Shown here: positions 15,567-27,954 of the stretch, piece after piece
Numbering within the stretch: the first letter of the stretch is position 1
Layout: the number at the start of each line of letters is the position of its first letter
Source of the DNA: Mesaphorura yosii
Taxonomy: Eukaryota > Arthropoda > Collembola > Poduromorpha > Tullbergiidae
NCBI GenBank assembly: GCA_009869945.1
Contig: WIXG01000133.1
Span: 62,001 to 126,000, forward strand
Direction of reading: 5' to 3'
Length of the DNA stretch: 64,000 nt
Notes under the pieces: model-generated
Databases searched by the model: none
What the model saw: the letters and a program-made list of their open reading frames with translations, nothing else
Told to the model about the DNA's origin: nothing
Position numbers and translations under genes: made by a program

Positions 15567-18281
15567 CTAGAGTTCTGTAATAGGAATTGGCTTAACCACT
15601 TGTTGGTGGGTGTTGTAGTGCATCGGAGGCTGCAGAGTGCTCATGTGACTGTTGAAATCTTGACCTCCGCCTCGACTCAGAGATGTCAACGGCCCACCAC
15701 CCCATCCGCCACCGCCTCCGTGGTGATGCGTCGTCGGGTAGAGTCCCAACGAGTTTATGGGCACGGACTCGTACTCCGAAGGGTAGGGATTGTTCGCAGA
15801 GGAGTGCGAGGGGTAATTGTGCGAGTGATGGTGTCCTCCCAGGCTGTGAATGCCGCTGTACCCATTGCCCGGCGGACCACCGCCTGCCATTGAGTTCCGG
15901 TGCAGACTCGGGTGAGTCTGAGGGTGCATCATGTGCGAGGGGTGGTGCAACGAGTAGGAACCAGGTGGACCAGAAGTCGGAATCGGGGGTGGACTGATGA
16001 GACTCGTCCTTATGGCGTACTCCTCGTCGGAGTACGGGTATGCCGACGAATGTGAGAGGAAGGAGGACTTCATGGGGTTGGTGTGGTCAAGCTCCGAGGC
16101 CTTGACCGTCGATGGTGTTGAGCTGCGATGACTCTTTCGTGCGGAACGATTACTTCGGCCAAAACATTTCCTCTTGCACATGTTCTTGATTTTGTCGTGA
16201 TACCGGTACATAAGATAGAAGAAAATGACGAGGACAAGAATGGCGACTCCAAGCGAAACCCCCAGCACAGTTTTCTGCATCGGGCTGTTCAAATAGCAAT
16301 TCATTTCTTTGTCGCTCAACGCGCTGACTTTTCTTTCTGTGAGTTCCTTCGGTTCTGCACACAGGACGAGGAAGGATGAGTTGCGGAATTTCTCCAACTG
16401 AAGCAAATCACGAAGCCAGAGAAGATCGCAGGAGCAGTGAAACGGATTGCCTTCGAGGCGAAGTGAGCGCAGGCTCTGCCAGCTTGCGAGTTCTTCGGGT
16501 ACACTTCCGAGGGAGTTTTCCTGAAGATTTACAAAAGTAAAGATTCGTTAAATGAATGAATATTTCTGCTTTGACAAATATTTGCATGTCATCAACGAGC
16601 CAACGAATTGCCATTCCTGTTATGCTAGTCGTGCGCTCAAGTAAAAATTGAGTAGACACCATTTGTAAACAAGTGACTTCAACTGCTTGTCAGAAATTCG
16701 TAACGACGAGACAAACCATTTCAATTTCCGTGCAACTGTTTTCGCTGGCTGTTACATAATCATTCGAACTGCGACGTAACTTGAAGACGAGCCAACTAAT
16801 AACGTTTGCTTAATCTGGTTAGGAGACTTTCTGCGATTACAATTTTGGCGAAATCTTCCTTCCTCCTTCCAGGCTAATTACTTTTGAATTGCAGTTGAAG
16901 TGACTTCCTCAGGTTAATGAGATTTAAATGCAATCTAATTCCGAATCTCGAAGTCTAATGGTTAAGAAGGGACTCACAGAAAGGAAGTACGTCTGGAATG
17001 TGAGAAAATGCTGAAGTGGAAACCCCATTACCAAATTATCCATCTTAAGACAATTACGGTTTCACATCCTTTCGACTTATAAGTAGGAAATCTTACTTTG
17101 AGGCTCAGATTCTTCAGGCTGCTTATTCCTTTGAAGAGCTTGGGCGGGAGCACGCTGAGTTTTTTCGCCGAGGATATTTCCACAGTTTCCAGGTCCAAGT
17201 TGGAGACAAAGGCATCCTGAGCAACGAAGGCCAACTCGGGTGCACCGCTCATCTCAATGACTTTGACTTTCCTTAGCGAGGCGAAGGCCATGTTCTCGAT
17301 TCTGGAGATGGGATTCCTCCCGATCTTTAACACTTCCATCTGGGCGAGGGGTGCAAGCGTTTGCGGAGAAGGAATTGATCGAAGGTTGTTATCAATGAGA
17401 ACCAATTTTCGCAAACCCGCGAGGCCACGGAAGGCATTCGCTTCTATAGAGTTCAGATGGCATTCTCTCAAGTCCAGAGTTCCCAGGTTCTTGAGTCCGG
17501 AGAAGGCGTCATTTCCAATCCTGTCGATGGGATTCATCCCCAGAAACAGTTCAGCCAAGTGAGGCATGCCGCCGAAACCACCAAGCGAGGGACTGGCGGT
17601 GTTCTTCGTGAAGATCGGCGGCACCTGAGTCATCTCGTTGCCGTTCAGCTTCAGCACACGCAACTTGCTGAGTCCGTTCGTCACGTTCGCGTCCAGCTGC
17701 TTGATTTTGTTCTGACTCAAGTCCAATTCTTCAATGTTGGGTGTGTACGAGAAAATTCCAGGCTCTAGCTCCTCCAGCAGATTATCGTGCAGGTTGAGGA
17801 CAGCGAGCGAAGGAAGTCCTTCTTTGCTGCCGGATCCGAAGCCGCCGAAGGTTCGATTACTCAGCGACGAAATTTTGTTGTTGCTCAGGTTGAGCTGAAC
17901 CAATTTGGTTTGCTTTGAGAACGAGTTGGCTTGGATTTTGACTAAGTGATTATGCGAGAGATCAATGTGAACTAGTTCCAGGTAGAAGGAGATGCCGTGG
18001 TCCACCGTCTTGATGCGGTTGTTTCGAAGAATTATCTTCTCCACCGACGGATTCAGTGTAATTGGAACAATGTCCAGATTCGCGTCGACACAAATCACGT
18101 GCAGGTTTTCATCATCACATTTGCACCCGGAAGGGCAGACTGCATTGACCACTTGGAAATTCACACAAAGGAGGATCACTGCAGAGAGGGCGAGTAATAC
18201 ATTTGAGACTCGTCTCTTAGGCTTAGGCCTCTTCATTCCGAACAGCTCCATCGGACTGCTTGCTTGAGTGTCCATCTGCAT
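15567..18281 (-). CDS. trn/caps: Tartan/Capricious-like leucine-rich-repeat transmembrane receptor
   Basis: Two coding exons, 18281-17097 and 16520-15567, joined in phase 0 across a 576-base GT-AG intron, encode 712 residues. The N-terminus has a basic stretch (KRPKPKRR) and a hydrophobic signal core (about 28-47). The LRRNT cap CPSGCKC follows at about 49-55, then about a dozen leucine-rich repeats (roughly 70-420). The LRRCT cap begins NPFHCSCDLLWLRDL. One transmembrane helix lies at about 479-500, followed by Arg/Lys/Cys-rich juxtamembrane residues. The roughly 210-residue cytoplasmic tail is rich in His, Gly, Ser and Pro and ends ITEL, a class I PDZ-ligand pattern. The LRRNT and first repeats follow the fly Tartan/Capricious pattern (LNPS, NN..KT.D, FY..L, DLS.N), which is why I assign that family. 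Fly members mediate affinity between epithelial cells and axon targeting. Whether this is trn, caps or their single ancestor cannot be decided here. The ATG at 18281 is preferred over the upstream GTG at 18314; the next in-frame ATGs are at 18275 and 18236. Confidence 0.9.
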
Positions 18282-18295
18282 TTGGAATTCAAAGT

Positions 18296-18316
18296 TCAAC
18301 TTCGGTGATCCCACAT
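18296..18316 (-). promoter_or_regulatory. Upstream open reading frame 2 in the trn/caps-like leader
   Basis: ATG, six codons (MWDHRS) and TGA ending 14 bases before the main ATG at 18281. It is in a different frame from the receptor. The close spacing would favour reinitiation at a later ATG rather than at 18281. Confidence 0.35.
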
Positions 18317-18360
18317 TAGGTTCAAAGGTGAGTCACAACAAGGCAGGGGCAAGAAGGTTG

Positions 18361-18384
18361 TTAGTGATTTGATGGCTCCTGCAT
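18361..18384 (-). promoter_or_regulatory. Upstream open reading frame 1 in the trn/caps-like leader
   Basis: ATG one base inside the predicted exon, then seven codons (MQEPSNH) and TAA. It could lower initiation at the main start if the exon model is right. Confidence 0.35.
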
Positions 18385-18385
18385 T

Positions 18386-19500
18386 CTGTGAATCACACAA
18401 AGAAACTAAGTTAATGGTAATGTATTAACTAATGAGTTCGACTAGCCTAGAAAGGGTTGAAGCTAGGCCTACATCTTTGGGACTAAATTTTGAAGTAAAT
18501 GTGGCAATAAGGAATCAACATATTAGACACTACCTTTCAGTAAACAGACTGTGCATGCATAACAGCGAGAATGAGCGTTGATAAAATTATGTCAACGAAG
18601 CACGTCGTTGTATTACAACATAATTATTTTATTTATGTATATTTTAGGTGGTGGATTACAGCAGCGTGAATGAGTCACACAATCTGTAACGTGGAGTCCT
18701 TCTGGACAGGATTACAGATAACCTCGCCTCACAAACTGCAACATTTTCAGTCCGTGAGAACGAAAGCAGCCAACTCAACGTGTAAAATGAGATCTGTCAA
18801 TATGAAACCAAATGAAATCTCATAAAACGCTGATAACACAATTATCTAGACTCTGTGCTTATGCACAGAGAAATTCTGACTTCCTTTGTTGCAAACTCGA
18901 CATGTGGAAATGATTTCAACCAAATCAGCACCAAAACAAACACACTAAATTAGGAAACGAACCGCCCAAGAAGAGTCATGCCAAAGCCAACTTCTGAGAC
19001 AAAGTATACCAAACTTGACCAAGGAATATGCCCAATAAGTATGACTTCACAGGTTCTACATCAGTGAAACACTTCCTAGAATTCACTACAGTCACTTCTG
19101 TAGTTCTCAAATCCCGAATGCAAACATTGGAGATGGAGAATTGTAGCGCAGCTAAATGCATGATTACGAATTAGTTTGTATGTGTGCCTTACTATCTTGA
19201 ATCCCCAGTCTTAAGCAATTTGGTATTGCATTAATTTGCAAATTAAATGCAAGCTCATTTACTAATATCTTACAACATAGCACGTAGCGTTGAAATTCTA
19301 CAGCACGTGCTCTCTACAGAGCGAGGCAGATTTGCGAAATCAATACCAACACCTTCGAGATCCCTCAGATCTCAGAACGTTCATATTCCTTCAGAATCTA
19401 ATTAAGGCAATGAATTTCCAGTAACCTGTATCAGTGTCTATGTATGCATGTCAATCAGTCTGGTATTTTTTGAGCAGAGTCTGCCACCATCAAATAAGAG
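18386..19500. other. Intronic or upstream DNA, nothing recognised
   Basis: AT-rich sequence directly upstream of the exon acceptor at 18386. By the gene model it is intron of the trn/caps-like gene. No frames, repeats or motifs could be supported. Confidence 0.3.
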
Positions 19501-19504
19501 GACA

Positions 19505-19955
19505 AGAATCAGGAACCGCAGCCCATCAGGGTCCCACACACCACTCATCTCCACGGCGACAGGCACAAAGTGGTGGCGCTGACCGAGGAAGTCGTACTTT
19601 TTCTGCGGCTGCAGCGCTCTCCGCCGCACGACCGGTGTGGATTGAGGTTGACGGAAGATGAGATGGTGTAAAAGTGTCAACACAAGTAAAGTCCCACACG
19701 AGGGACTTGCCCCTCTTCCAAGAGGTTTTCTTCGGGAGGTTGGAGTTCGTGTGGCCGCTGTGACTGGGGAACAGCGTGCGCCGGCCTTTCTGTTGCAGCG
19801 GATGTCACTGGCCATCCAACGTGGCAATGTTTCGTCCGTGCTGGGGACGTTGCCGCGTGGTGAAAAATTCGACGAGATTTTTCTTTTATAACACCTTTTA
19901 TAATCTTCTAATTCAATTTTTCCTTTTGTGGGGTCTTAGCTTCTATTTTAGTAGC
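19505..19955 (+). mobile_element. Degraded LINE-like retroelement fragment with an inverted 5' part
   Basis: Two pieces of the region downstream of the reverse transcriptase in LINE-type open reading frames lie in opposite orientation. The minus strand at 19602-19510 encodes KKYDFLGQRHHFVPVAVE and then SGVWDPDGLRFL. The plus strand at 19727-19855 encodes FLREVGVRVAAVTGEQRAP and then FLLQRMSLAIQRGN. In intact elements of this type the second piece directly follows the first (PVAVET.GV......FL..LG.R...TG......FL.QR.S.A.QRGN). The frame ends at a plus-strand stop at 19889-19891, followed by T-rich sequence that may be element 3' untranslated region. The layout (inverted upstream piece, then direct downstream piece) is that produced by twin priming during LINE insertion. 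The family assignment is from memory of the motif. Exact ends and target-site duplications were not found. Confidence 0.6.
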
Positions 19956-22900
19956 GTTTCGTAATTTTAGTATTTTGTTTTTGCAATTTGGATTCGGGTC
20001 GTAATTGTATCTTTCAAGTCGTGTGTCTGATTTTCAGCCATTTTTCTCCCAGTAATAAACAACTGCAGGAGAACCAGGAGCTGAAATGAAGCAGCTGCCG
20101 CACCGAGTCATGTTCTTTGCGATCATTCAAAAGCGGGGACGAATAATTACTGCCAAGAAAATGCGACTTTCGTGACTAGAAATTACACTGAGTTGATGAA
20201 ATGCCCTTTCCAGATTACACGTCAACTCAAAAGCGACAGTGAGCCTTTTCTAATGGAAATGGAACGGACTGGTAATTAATGCAGAGCACACGACCTTTTG
20301 CCCCTGCTCGTATTAATAATTACCTGTACTATTCCTGTCCAAAACGGGAAGCACTGCGTAATGGGTTTATAATAGTAATTGTGACTAACGACGTTGATGA
20401 CGGTGACAAAGAGCACAACGTACGAAAGGAAAACCTTACACGTGCATACGTTTTTCTGTCACTTTCTTTGTAGAATACAGAGCCTGGTGTCACTTCACCC
20501 TTGGAGTTAAAATGAACTCACATTCTTCCTTCATGGAGGAACGATCTAAACTGAACTGCGCTGTCAGTGGCACTTTGCATTTGTTATGCAGAAACACGGA
20601 GATGAAATCGCATATTCTTATGCATAATTAAGTAAACTCCCAGGTAGTATGAAAATTGATTAGCACCTTACTTCTAATTCGTCTTGTCGTCAGTTCGACC
20701 AGCACAACAAATATGCTTTCTCACGATGGCAACTGTTAGAAAGGTCGCTGAACAGGCACCAAACAGAACCACAGACAAAGACACACGCCACGGCGCAATA
20801 AACGAACGATTCGTCTTGCGGGGTCTCGAGTTTTACAACAACTTAATTGACACTAAATGCTAATCACGGAAACAGCATAACCATAACAGAGTGATAAGTG
20901 ACTTGCTGCTCATTGGCAGGTGGCAGCTGCCAATTATGAATGCGATGAATAATTCGGCTGACTGCTGACTAAGCGAGTGCTTCTCCGTATCACATGCGCT
21001 GAAGCTGATTAGTACCAGTCCCAAGATTAGCTGCATGCAACATGCAAGATTAGTTGCAAGAAATTAGTTTGCATGTAAATTTTCCATTTCATTCACGAGG
21101 CATAGCGCATAGTGCACAGAACGAAGGTTAAGCGAATCATCTTACATCACAGGCTTAGGCTTTTACATACGCAGCAAGGCGATCGAATGTTTACACATTT
21201 TAGAATCATAAAAACTTATGACACAGTCGATAAACAAGAGACAAGACATTACTTAACTGACTGCGATGATGGATGGATGCTTGAAATTGTACCATCAGCC
21301 ATGTCGCCACACAGCCGCAGCATTGTAACGGTAAGCGGCAGTACGCTCTAGAAAATGTATTGTTTGATAACACCAACTTGGACTCGAGATAATATGAGAT
21401 AAGACCCTAATAATAGAGCGATTTCTCGTTGTACTTTTCGTGCATGGAGGAGCCTCCACCATCCTCCATCTGGAGTCTGTCAGAGTTGCACGTTTGTACA
21501 GAAATAATTTTGTAATGAGACAGGAGAACTCCCTCAGCCTCTGTTACTGTTTTCCGCTCACCTTGTGAATCTCACACCTTGTTTTATGCGTACGTGGCTC
21601 GAAAAGCAAAGATGTAAATGCAAATGGATTCACGAGTCCAAGTCAATATTTACAAACTGGCTCCAAATATTAGTGGGGCTACAGATTATTCATCATGTAA
21701 TACGGCTCAGATTCATTTGAATAAACCATCAAAGCCAAAGCCTCTGAGTCCAAATGCACACTTGCGTCAATGTGCGTCGAGTCGAGCGCTCTTCAGACGA
21801 AGGCCAAATCATTTTTGTGAAGTGTCCGCTTGACTTCTTTAATGCCATTATCCAGCCAGTTTGTGAGATTACAAAAAAAATGAACGCCGCTGCCGATGAA
21901 CGGCCAAGTGCAATAAGAAGGAAGAGAAGACTGCTCTTGTCACTGTCATCTGCCATGCAGTCATCATGGAGCTCAATACTCGTGCGAAGCGGTTTGCTGA
22001 CTGCCTCACTTGCAATTGCCTTAATTCGTTCGATAAACGATAAAGACAAGAAGACTCTCGGCGAGATCGCTCTTGAAAAGCTCGGCCGGAAGAATGGCAC
22101 TGTCGAGGATGAGAACGGTTCTTTCATTCGCATCTTATCAAGCTTCATAATTTTTATTATTGCTTCTGAATTCTTGGGTAACTCGTCCAGATTTCCATCG
22201 GCCTTCAGCATGAATGCGAGCATAAAGGAACAAAAAACTCAGTGCTGCAAATGGCAATAGAAGAAGTATTGGATTTGATTAGGTGCATTTTATGCTCATG
22301 CGTTTCTTTTCGGCTGATTGTAAGCAGATTTCTTTGGATCCGAGGACTTGACTGAGAAATAAAAAGATTAAGAAGCCGTTGCTCAGTCACAGTCGCAAGC
22401 TTGGTGCAGGACGCAAAAGTAAATACGTTTCTGCCTGGCTGACTCTGAGCCAAGGCAGGCTCGATGTTGTCATTGTCGAATATCCTCATGCATAACAGAT
22501 CCTCAAATCCTGAGGCTTACAACTGGGAAATCAATTCAGCACAAACCGAAAAATAATTCTTTATTTGTGAGGAAAACTAATTCCTTCTAAGCTCTCCAGC
22601 CTACCTGTCTCGGCAAAAATAACAGGGGAAAATTGATACACGTATAAGCCCTCCGAAAAGTAAGCCATAAAAGATACGAAGGAAGTTTCAGTGAGCTTGA
22701 AACTGAGGCCCCACGACCCTCCACAGCCCCCAAATCAGCCGGGCACAGCAGGAAAGTGGGGCAAGAGTGGGCAGGTCGCAGGTGGGACGACTGCAGAGGA
22801 GTAAGTAAATTAGGCGAAGTGGGCTCACATGAAAAATGCAGAAGCTTTCTCCAGTCTTGTCCATGCATCACTTCACCACTCCTCAACTCCAGGAAGTGCC

Positions 22901-25900
22901 TGGACAGTTGGAATGGAGAAATATTTGAGTGCAGCCCACCGCACTCCTTTCAAGAAGGCTCATTTGCCTCCAACGCAGCCGTTCAAGTAGTCAAGCGAAA
23001 TAAAGTCGTAAAAGAGGAGAGGAGGAAAGCTGGAAGAGGATGCGGATGGTTTTTATGACCAACGCATAAAAATGATGGATGATGGCGAAAGAGGTAAAAG
23101 CCAAGAAAGCCAAATGGCTCGGACGTCGTGCGATGAATATCAGCATCATAAATGCCCCACTTTCGACTTTCACATCAGATCTTCGTTTTCATTCTTCTTT
23201 AAACCAAACACACAAAAGACTCAGGCGAATCTTGATGAACGAAACACAGAGCACCGAGCAAATACAAAGAATTTCAAAACTCGAAGACGAATTGGTGAGA
23301 GCATTGACAAGGAAAGTGTCAAGTGCATATGACCATCGAATGAGAATGTGACAAATGACAGGCTTCATTTCGACATTCTGCATTAAAATGGTTGAGTTGG
23401 CACGATGCTGATATGGAAGCTTTGTTGGTGCCGAATTATAAATTCATATTTCAAAGTCATCGTCATCTGTCACCACTTTCCGCTCTGTAATCTCTGGAAC
23501 AAGTTCCTGATCCAACCAATACAAGCATATGGCCAGTTTCAACTGACGAGGAATTATTGAGCATGAAATTATTGTGTTTTAATGGTTTCAGTGAAAAGCT
23601 CTTAATCTTGCCTTTGCATGGCACTGAAAGAACTCTCCAAATTGAAAACATGTCAAACATACGGCACATGCAACATTTTACGGCTGAATGCATAAAAACA
23701 TTCTACATTATTGAATTTTTACTGCATGCAGACACAAACTCCGGAAAACTCGACTCCTTCGCGATTTCATTTCTCAGCATTTGCATCCCCTTCAGTTTAT
23801 CCAGCTCCGTTTTCTGTATTTGTGCTCCCGTTCGTGTGGTTCTTTTCCCAGTGCCTGTCAGCCACGCGTCACTTCTGTACTCGGTATTATTTTAACAGAA
23901 GCAGAAGAAAAACAAAATTCTGTCTCGTGTCTGCACCTCTTTAGGGACCATTATTTCCTAATATGCAACTTCCTCCATAATCCAAATGGATTCATAATTT
24001 CTGTTGGCTGCCACATTAGGGCGAATATTTCGCTCTACACCCTTCAACTCTTAAAAAATACAAAACCACAAACAAAAACCCATTCTGCTGAAACGCGTGA
24101 GGGGAGAGAGACAGTCTGACGGAAGAGGCAAGACGCGATGAAAAGTGCATCGAGATCTTAAATTAGGGGAGTAAAAGCTTTTAGCGTTTCCTGCTGCTGT
24201 CAAAACATCGTCAAATCAAATCAAAGATGCTGCTAACGTGCTTTCACTTCGGTGAAAGCCACTGCATCGAATATCCTGAGGCAGCTAAGGAGTGCAGTAT
24301 TTAAGAATCCTGCATTTACATAGACTGAAAAATGTGCAACGTGACGAGAAGAGACTGCACTATTGATTTCGCATTTCATCTTGCACCCCTGCACCTCAGG
24401 GCGCTCCGCTTTCCATTTATGACTTCCAATATCGATGCGGATACCTGGAAATCCATCTGCGAGTAAACCCGTCGTCCTCGTCATTACCGTTTTGGGGATT
24501 GAACAAAGGAAGCGACCCGGTTTCCATTTTTCGATTTCAAAATGCATTCAATTCGCCCCTTCCGCGTAACATGTGCGCCTTGCGTTTGGGGATTTCGTAA
24601 TGGACCGCCTAGAATTGAAAATTTTCTTGGTAAATTATTCAATGTGTAGAAATTGAATTGTCGTATTTAATAAATTATTCCATCAAATTCAATTAGAGTG
24701 GTGCAGTGCAGATAGAAACGAGTGCACCGGGGGTCCGGAAATGAAGGGTTTCGCCTGAGTCTGCATTTTATGGCTTACGCAGAGCTTGCAGTATGGCAAA
24801 GCGGCAAACGGGCACCCACAGCCACTTTCCGTGGCACTTGGAAGCCAAGAGCAGGTTGGAAATTGTATGATCTAAGTGAGGCAAGGAAAGCCACAAAGGT
24901 TTCGCAGGAGGTTCGCCAAGACCAATTTCATGTTTCATTCTGTGTCGCATTTTGGCAACTTGGGTGCACGGAGCCCTTGTGCTTGTTTGGTAATAATGAG
25001 CCATTTTACCTCAAAAGTGCCGTAATAGAGATAGAATAATGATGACACTAATAGACATAGTTAAAGTAAAGGGAAATATGTAATCGGTTTTGGAACAGAG
25101 ACGCAAGTATAAAGCAGAAATATAATAGGCAACAATGCGCTCAAGAGCACGCAAGCCATGCATCCAGCATATGTGCAAGTGGAACGTAAATTAAGAACAA
25201 ATGGGCCGGTATAATTAAAGGGTAAAATAAATTAATAACGAAAAGCGAAAGCCAAGTTTGCAATTCAATTACACTCGGGCCGAATTTATCCGCCTCTTCA
25301 TGTCTGAGGCCGAAGTGCATCGTGCATTCGCTGTAAACTCTTAATACACCGAAAGCATCGACAAATGCTCGTTCGTTTATGACACACTCACCCAGAATTT
25401 ATTTACGACTTGAACTTTTTATAGCTTATGGGCTCTCTCGTCTTCTGCTTCCCAAACGAGCATCATTATCAGAGGACAGCGTGTGCTTTGCGAGTAAACT
25501 TTCTCCCGAAAGAAGTGTGAGGCTATAAGAAGACGCGGGCATGCTTGGCAAAGTGTAAAGTTAAAGTGATCATGATGTTAAACAACCCAATTGCCTAACT
25601 TCAAGGAGAAAGTTCGATAATAGGAAATATTTGCACGTTTGCTCTGCAAACTAAACTTGTGCATTTGCATACCGACTTCTCGAAGTGAGTTTCATAGTTT
25701 CAACTTTTAAGTGTGCGTGCTCTTTTTGTGTCAGTTAAATTTGCACCTACTTACAAGTTGCCCCCTTCGGAGATTCCACAGAACGCGTCTCACAAAAGCG
25801 ATTTTAACTTTCTGATTCTTGTACGAATTATTTTCAGAACTGTTGCAAATTGTACAAAAACTAACCAAAATGGATATCCACCGCATTAATATTTTTGTGC

Positions 25901-27854
25901 TCGCAATTTAGCAGATTTATGACAAAAGTCGATGACAATATGGCGGACTTCAAAAAACACGAGCCAACAAATTTTTCTGCACTTAGCATTCGAATAAAAA
26001 ATGTATTTCGCTGTTGCCAACCACAAAGGCGCCACACGCTCATTCTAACCATGCATACGATCCCTAGCAAGTCGAGGAAATCAGACGCAGGCCTTAATCA
26101 AATTGTGAAGTAGCGGGGAGGTCCATATTCCAGAACAAGAACTTCACTTCCTGTCTCGAGGAAATAATCATAAAAATTTCCCCAAGGGGCCATTAACACA
26201 GTGGTGGGTTTATTGCTGTTCTGGGCATAAACAACAATTTTATGCGCAACTCGGCGGGGCAGAAGATTAACATGCACGCAGATTTCCCTCCGCTGCTTTA
26301 TGCCTGCCGCTTGCGCTAACCAGGATCAACCGGAGTTTGTAAATCATGAATGGAACGCAACACGTTGACGGGTAAATATTTCATAGCATACGAGTGGGCA
26401 GCAAATTAGTCCAGACGCACTTGGGGAAATGATTCGCGACTTATCAGCTTGATGGTAAACTTCAAGAACGTCTTTGGAAGAGAGCAACGAAATGAGAACG
26501 AGTCGAAACCTTCAATTAGTAATTGCATTCCAGGTACCCGCTATGAAATACTTTTGCAATACTAAATACCTGCTGCCAATCCTGTTGGAAAGTCGAGTTC
26601 CGCATTTTTAACCTGCCACTAAATAAACCCGAAATTGAGATCGATAACGCCTGAATACCAAAAATGCCATTTTATGTTAAGAGTATGCCGAGGCATATGA
26701 TCAATATGTTTTCAAGCTGTTACTTTGCATAGTCTAGGAATAAATTCTTTTCGGATTTTTTAAGATTCCGATTCCAAATATTGAGAAATTCTTAGGCACT
26801 TGAGTACCAGAGAAGAAGAGTTACAAATATTTGAGTCAACAGAAGAAGAAATGGTTGAAAATATTATTACAAATCGTTGTAAAACTTCTGCTCTGTTGAA
26901 TTCGGTATTTGAATACTTCAACCTTTTTGCCCTGCACTAGCCAGACGGGGCCTTGGGAAATGCATAACTTTCTCGTGTTCCAGTCAACGGAATCCTTCGC
27001 TGCCTGGTTGCCAGTGCTTGAATCTTTTCCATTGAGCACGCATGTCCTCACGCGCTAGCATTCACACCCAACACCGTTTCTTGCTTTCTCTTGAACACAT
27101 TTGCATTTCTCTGTTTCGACTCCTTCGCTGAGAATAGAAAGTCACGAAAGAGAGGCAGACAAGTCCGTGTTTTGTTGATGAATAGATTCATGAGCTTCCT
27201 GCAGTTGACTAATCCCGTATTCATATATTTATAATAATATTGTTCTTTAATTCACCGGAACAACAAAAACATGATTCATAGGCTCACCCTTTTCTTTCTT
27301 TCTCGTCCGACCAACAACAAAGAAAGACCGGAACCATCGTCGTCGTGCTTTCTTTTTCTAGTCTCACAAATAGGAAATGTGTGCGCGGGAGAAAGAAATA
27401 AGCGATAAAAAGGAAGGTAACAGAATATTTTCATTAATCCTAATGTAACACATGCCGTTCTTTCATCATCAAATCCAAATACATTGTTGTGTATTTCTCA
27501 CTCGCGGGATTCACTTTATTTCTTCACTTAAATTAAATTGGACGCATTTATCTCAAATTATTTCGTTCACCTCAAGGGTGCGACTGGAATAACCCAACCT
27601 TACTTTAATCATAACCACAAACTACTTGCAAGAGGGCACAAGCCTCGACGTTTTATCGTCAGGTAATAATCATTAAGAGTGCGGGTGTTAAATGCTCTGG
27701 AAATCAGCAGCAGTCAGGGATCATTTGATGACAAACCAAGCACCAATTTGCATTTGGAGAAAGCGGAGACTGCGCATTTCTAATGAGCGTAATATCACTT
27801 AAGAGTAATCATACTCTTAACCAGTTCTTCTAAACTTAATGTTCCCTTGCTCAG
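19956..27854. other. Gene-poor tract, no supported gene
   Basis: AT-rich, repeat-poor DNA upstream of the trn/caps-like gene, probably within its first intron(s). The longest frames are a facing pair, 168 codons plus (21754-22260) and 164 codons minus (21729-22223); neither resembles a known family. No microsatellite of note or tRNA was seen. Confidence 0.35.
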
Positions 27855-27954
27855 TCCTAAACACACGTATGGAAGATCTCAGAGTAATTACAGAGCACGT
27901 ACGGAGAATCCGGCCTGCTTCTGGAAGTATATGACGACGTACGTGTTGAGACCG
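27855..27954 (+). CDS. Putative internal coding exon (orphan) containing NPACFWKYM
   Basis: A 100-base unit on the plus strand between a pyrimidine-rich acceptor (TTCCCTTGCTCAG, with a CTTAAT branch-like site) and a consensus donor GTAAGT. One frame is open throughout, starting with one leftover base and ending in phase 0. It reads PKHTYGRSQSNYR, then ARTENPACFWKYMTTYVLRP. A shorter exon from a second acceptor at 27894 keeps the same frame. The ACFWKY string equals the core of vertebrate urotensin-II-related peptides, but the second cysteine is replaced by Met and arthropods are not known to have that hormone, so I give it no weight as a function call. Gene unknown. Confidence 0.35.

Larger units (their letters stand above)
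18282..18385 (-). other. 5' untranslated part of the first coding exon of the trn/caps-like gene
   Basis: A strong minus-strand acceptor (pyrimidine-rich, ending GATTCACAG) places the exon start at 18385, so the leader is spliced to an exon further upstream. The leader contains two short upstream reading frames, 18384-18361 (7 codons plus stop) and 18316-18296 (6 codons plus stop), both closed before the main ATG. Confidence 0.55.

Noticed and set aside
15600..15997. Plus-strand frames inside the receptor's last exon
   Set aside because: They are antisense shadows of the Gly/His-rich tail, whose GC-rich codons suppress stops on the other strand.
18282..18314. GTG-initiated extension of the receptor (11 extra residues)
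   Set aside because: GTG starts are not expected in animal nuclear genes, an in-frame stop lies just upstream, and this stretch reads as 5' leader with short upstream frames after the acceptor at 18386.
21174..21330. Plus-strand exon-like unit ending at GTAAGC
   Set aside because: The acceptor is weak and the reading has no recognisable feature.
23221..23300. Coiled-coil-like frame (TEQIQRISKLEDEL) before a GTGAGA donor-like site
   Set aside because: No convincing acceptor, and purine-rich DNA readily gives such Glu/Lys/Gln-rich readings.
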